From Hyphomicrobiales bacterium (GTDB lineage: Bacteria; Pseudomonadota; Alphaproteobacteria; Rhizobiales; Kaistiaceae), in the NCBI GenBank assembly GCA_017305815.1, contig JAFKJZ010000509.1:1-6849 (forward strand): a stretch of DNA of 6,849 nt, in the 5' to 3' direction. The position numbers and the translations under genes were made by a program. This document shows, one piece after another, positions 5,122 through 6,849 of the stretch; the first letter of the stretch is position 1; each line of letters begins with the position of its first letter. The notes under the pieces are model-generated. The model was not told where the DNA came from. It searched no databases and saw only the letters and a program-made list of their open reading frames with translations.

Positions 5122-5889
5122 ATGAAATCGATCCTGGCGCTTCTTGTCGCTCTCCTGGCGGCGACCGCGGCTCAAGCCTCCCAAGCCGGAGAGCTTCGCG
5201 CGACCTATGGCGATATCGTCACGCCGGATTCGGAGTTGCGGAAGGTTCTGGGCGAGTTGCGCGGGATCGCGGCCACCGGCAGCGAGAAGAACATTCCGCT
5301 GGTCGAGGCCTATTTCGCGGTCGGAACCAAGACCTTCTCGCGTGGGCTGGACCCGTTCGAGCGCTGGAGGCCGGGTCCGAAGCTTGCGCGCGACTATCTC
5401 GAGGGCATGGCGAATGTGATGGTGGAGCAGGGCGAGTTCGCGGCCGGCCAGCCGGTGCCCGACTACCGGCTGACGGCCATGACGCTTCTCGCCTCTCTCA
5501 TTTCCGAAGACGCCACCTTTGGGAGGCTGCGCGAGGCGCCCGGCGCGACGTGCACTCCGCCCGCCTACAAGGTGGACGTCAAGGCGGTGCGCGCCTTCGC
5601 CAGGCGCTTCGACCTCGACGCCCATAGTCTGTATTTCTTTGCTGATGAACGTCTTCTGGCGAAGGCGCCCGGGAGCCGGCGCGGCGAACGCGTGCCGGCG
5701 AACACGCTGCTGATATCCGACTATGATCCCGACACGCCCGACGGCTGGACGCGCGCCCAGACCGCCGGTGGCGTGAAGGGGTATCTGAAGGATGGCGATG
5801 ATCCGCTCGGGCTTTCGCAGAGCCATGTCTGCTTTGCAAAAGTGAAAGACAAGTATCGCATCACCGCGATCTTCGGCTACGGGCTCTGA
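5122..5889 (+). CDS. Secreted protein with C-terminal SH3-like region, function unknown
   Basis: This 255-residue protein begins with MKSILALLVALLAATAAQA, a typical Sec signal with cleavage near residue 19 or 22, so it should act in the periplasm. Residues 25-135 are mostly helical in character, with no motif I recognise. From about 165 to 225 the pattern VPANTLLIS...PDGWTRAQ...GVKGYLKD resembles a bacterial SH3 domain, a fold often used to bind cell wall or partner proteins. Two cysteines, C144 and C237, bracket this region and may form a disulfide. ATG at 5122 is chosen because the signal starts there; a TTG at 5089 is in frame but would add 11 residues before the signal. No good ribosome site precedes the ATG. 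It is second in the plus-strand cluster, 87 bases after the previous stop. The SH3 call is by eye. Confidence 0.75.
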   Translation: MKSILALLVALLAATAAQASQAGELRATYGDIVTPDSELRKVLGELRGIAATGSEKNIPLVEAYFAVGTKTFSRGLDPFERWRPGPKLARDYLEGMANVMVEQGEFAAGQPVPDYRLTAMTLLASLISEDATFGRLREAPGATCTPPAYKVDVKAVRAFARRFDLDAHSLYFFADERLLAKAPGSRRGERVPANTLLISDYDPDTPDGWTRAQTAGGVKGYLKDGDDPLGLSQSHVCFAKVKDKYRITAIFGYGL

Positions 5890-5942
5890 TCGCCCGAGCC
5901 GAGACGGCAGCCAATCGACACGACCGAACCAACGGACCCGCC

Positions 5943-6101
5943 ATGATCCGACTGCTTCTCGTCCTGCTGCTGGCCGTTTCGACCAGCGGCTGCGTTTCGC
6001 GCATGCTCAACGAGCGAGACGATGCCTACTGCAAGTCCAAGGGGACCACGCCTGGATCGCAAGCCTATTTCCAGTGCCGTCTGCAAAAGGCCGTCCGCTA
6101 G
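5943..6101 (+). CDS. Small lipoprotein, 52 residues
   Basis: This short gene starts with MIRLLLVLLLAVSTSGC, a lipoprotein signal with a slightly unusual lipobox (TSGC) and predicted lipidation at C17. The mature peptide of 36 residues contains DDAYCKSKGTTPGSQAYFQC, with C30 and C45 able to form a disulfide. The pattern of a D-rich start, a YC...G...PGS.AY..C core and a basic end recalls very small lipoproteins common in alphaproteobacteria. None of these has a function I know. It follows the SH3-like gene by 53 bases and precedes the nuclease-fold gene by 61 bases, on the same strand. The ribosome site is weak. It would be anchored to the inner or outer membrane; position 2 after the lipidated Cys is Ser, not Asp, so no inner-membrane retention signal is seen. 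Confidence 0.72.
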   Translation: MIRLLLVLLLAVSTSGCVSRMLNERDDAYCKSKGTTPGSQAYFQCRLQKAVR

Positions 6102-6162
6102 CGGCGGCGACCAGCGAATCTCCTCGATACGACCCGCATACGCTTTTCCAGGGCCCGCCTGC

Positions 6163-6558
6163 ATGCTTTCCCGAACCGTCCTGACACTCGCGGCCCTGCT
6201 GCTGGGTTCCAGTCCGCTTTTCGCTGCGGAGGGGCGCATGGCGGGCGACGATATCGTGATGATTCATGGGCAGAGGCTCGCCCTGCGCGGTGTCGATCTG
6301 CCGTCTGCGGACGCGGTCTGCACGACATCGGGTGGCCGTAAATGGCCATGTGGACGGCATGTTCGCGAAGAATTGGCCCGGGCGGCAGCGCTGGACGAGG
6401 TCGTCTGCCGCCCTGCGGAGCGAGAAACGGCAATATGCCGGATCGGCGGCATCGATATCGGAGCGCTGCTGGTGAAGGAAGGGCTCGCCCGGGCTTCCGG
6501 CGACTATCAGGCTCTCGAGGATGGGGCGCGCGCCGCGAAAGTCGGCATCTGGGAATGA
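6163..6558 (+). CDS. Secreted staphylococcal-nuclease-fold protein, probably catalytically inactive
   Basis: This 131-residue protein has a Sec signal (MLSRTVLTLAALLLGSSPLFA, cleavage about 21/22) and a short SNase-like domain. Landmarks are GDDIVMIHGQRLALRGVDLP (28-47), WPCG (61-64), VCRPAERETAICRIGGIDI (81-99), LLVKEGLAR (102-110) and AKVGIW (125-130). Aligned by eye to staphylococcal nuclease, D29 and D45 match the calcium-site aspartates and R87 matches catalytic Arg87. However, Arg35 is replaced by A40 and Glu43 by S48. Loss of both argues against normal phosphodiester hydrolysis. Four cysteines (53, 63, 82, 92) suggest disulfides. ATG at 6163 begins the signal; an upstream in-frame ATG at 6022 would overlap the lipoprotein gene and hide it. 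AGGG 9 bases before the ATG may serve as ribosome site. It is last in the plus-strand cluster. A retained binding or scaffolding role is inference. Confidence 0.8.
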   Translation: MLSRTVLTLAALLLGSSPLFAAEGRMAGDDIVMIHGQRLALRGVDLPSADAVCTTSGGRKWPCGRHVREELARAAALDEVVCRPAERETAICRIGGIDIGALLVKEGLARASGDYQALEDGARAAKVGIWE

Positions 6559-6569
6559 TCCTCCGGGAA

Positions 6570-6583
6570 GCGGGACGTCCCGC
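6570..6583 (+). terminator. Perfect palindrome just after the nuclease-fold gene
   Basis: GCGGG-ACGT-CCCGC is a perfect 14-bp palindrome starting 12 bases after the stop codon. A wider pairing of CGGGAAG (6564-6570) with CTTCCCG (6613-6619) is also possible. There is no T-run, so it may end the cluster only weakly or protect the transcript end. Confidence 0.3.
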
Positions 6584-6623
6584 CATGCATGATCCGCCAG
6601 CACAAGGCACATCTTCCCGCGCG

Positions 6624-6656
6624 ATAGCCAAGGCCGGGCGCGAGCCGCCTGGCTAT
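6624..6656. terminator. Probable bidirectional terminator hairpin between convergent genes
   Basis: ATAGCCAAGG (6624-6633) pairs with CCTGGCTAT (6648-6656) with one bulged A, and the interior is GC-rich. It sits between the plus-strand cluster and the minus-strand gene at the right edge, and begins directly at the latter's stop codon. T-tracts are weak on both sides. The convergent position supports a terminator role. Confidence 0.5.
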
Positions 6657-6849
6657 TCAGTCGATGATGCGCTTGTCGAGTTCGTTCGCGAAGGCGGACA
6701 TTGCGGCCATGCCGTCGAAGGCGCGGACGGGCAGGATGAGGACGCGGCCGCCCGCATGGACGAACAGGTGCGTGAGCGTCTGGATGACGGGGCCGATCGT
6801 CTCGGACGCGAACACCGAGACCACGCCCTGCTCCTGCCACTCCAGATGG
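6657..6849 (-). CDS. Unrecognised protein, C-terminal 63 residues, partial at right edge
   Basis: On the minus strand a frame open from the window edge ends at TGA (6659-6657). The fragment contains GVVSVFASETIGPVIQTL, then HAGGRVLILPVRAFDGM, and ends AFANELDKRIID. The alternation of hydrophobic strand-like stretches (VVSVFA, RVLILPV) with helices suggests a compact alpha/beta domain. I do not recognise the family. The start lies beyond the window. The choice of this frame rests on its protein-like composition, its clean stop and the hairpin directly after the stop; other frames here are arginine-rich and look like noise. Confidence 0.6.
   Translation of the reverse strand, partial: HLEWQEQGVVSVFASETIGPVIQTLTHLFVHAGGRVLILPVRAFDGMAAMSAFANELDKRIID

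Noticed and set aside
4669..5826. Minus-strand open frame of 385 codons
   Set aside because: It covers two plus-strand genes with proper signal peptides; the minus product has no recognisable domain and no ribosome site.
6007..6840. Minus-strand open frame of 277 codons
   Set aside because: It is arginine-rich and low in complexity, runs antisense to the nuclease-fold gene and crosses the terminator hairpin. A different frame gives the better C-terminal fragment at 6657-6849.
1..6849. CRISPR array or tandem repeat
   Set aside because: No regularly spaced direct repeats were seen on reading through the window.

Overview
The window is high in G+C and reads as alphaproteobacterial, probably Hyphomicrobiales (Rhizobiales). 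This is inferred from base composition, from a ribulokinase N-terminus of the form GLDFGTESARG, and from small secreted proteins of types I associate with that order. Genus cannot be assigned from the sequence alone.

Layout from left to right. (1) Bases 1-930, minus strand: the first 310 codons of an FGGY-family ribulokinase (araB-type) that runs off the left edge. (2) Bases 931-1349: non-coding. It holds an AT-rich promoter/operator region for the kinase, two palindromes, and hairpins downstream of the two-component operon. (3) Bases 1350-4237, minus strand: a two-gene operon. A large polytopic HisKA_3-type sensor histidine kinase overlaps a NarL/LuxR-type response regulator by the four bases ATGA. 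(4) Bases 4238-4677: a divergent, unusually hairpin-rich intergenic region. (5) Bases 4678-6558, plus strand: four closely spaced genes for exported proteins. They are a four-cysteine small secreted protein, an SH3-like secreted protein, a 52-residue lipoprotein, and a staphylococcal-nuclease-fold protein that lacks two catalytic residues. (6) Bases 6559-6656: hairpins between convergent genes. (7) Bases 6657-6849, minus strand: the C-terminal 63 residues of an unrecognised protein.

How the parts may work together is inference. The kinase/regulator operon and the four-gene envelope cluster are divergently arranged around the structured region, so the regulator could control the cluster and its own operon. 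A 33-base imperfect repeat containing the core CCTGTTCAGG lies once upstream of the kinase and once, inverted, just past the regulator stop. It frames the two-component operon and could be a binding site, a dispersed hairpin repeat, or the end sequences of a small element. The ribulokinase appears to be controlled separately, by a repressor-type palindrome over its -35 box.

The points most worth a second look are the inverted 33-base repeats around the operon, the hairpin-dense region upstream of the kinase, the apparently catalytically dead nuclease-fold protein, and the ComP-like topology of the kinase.
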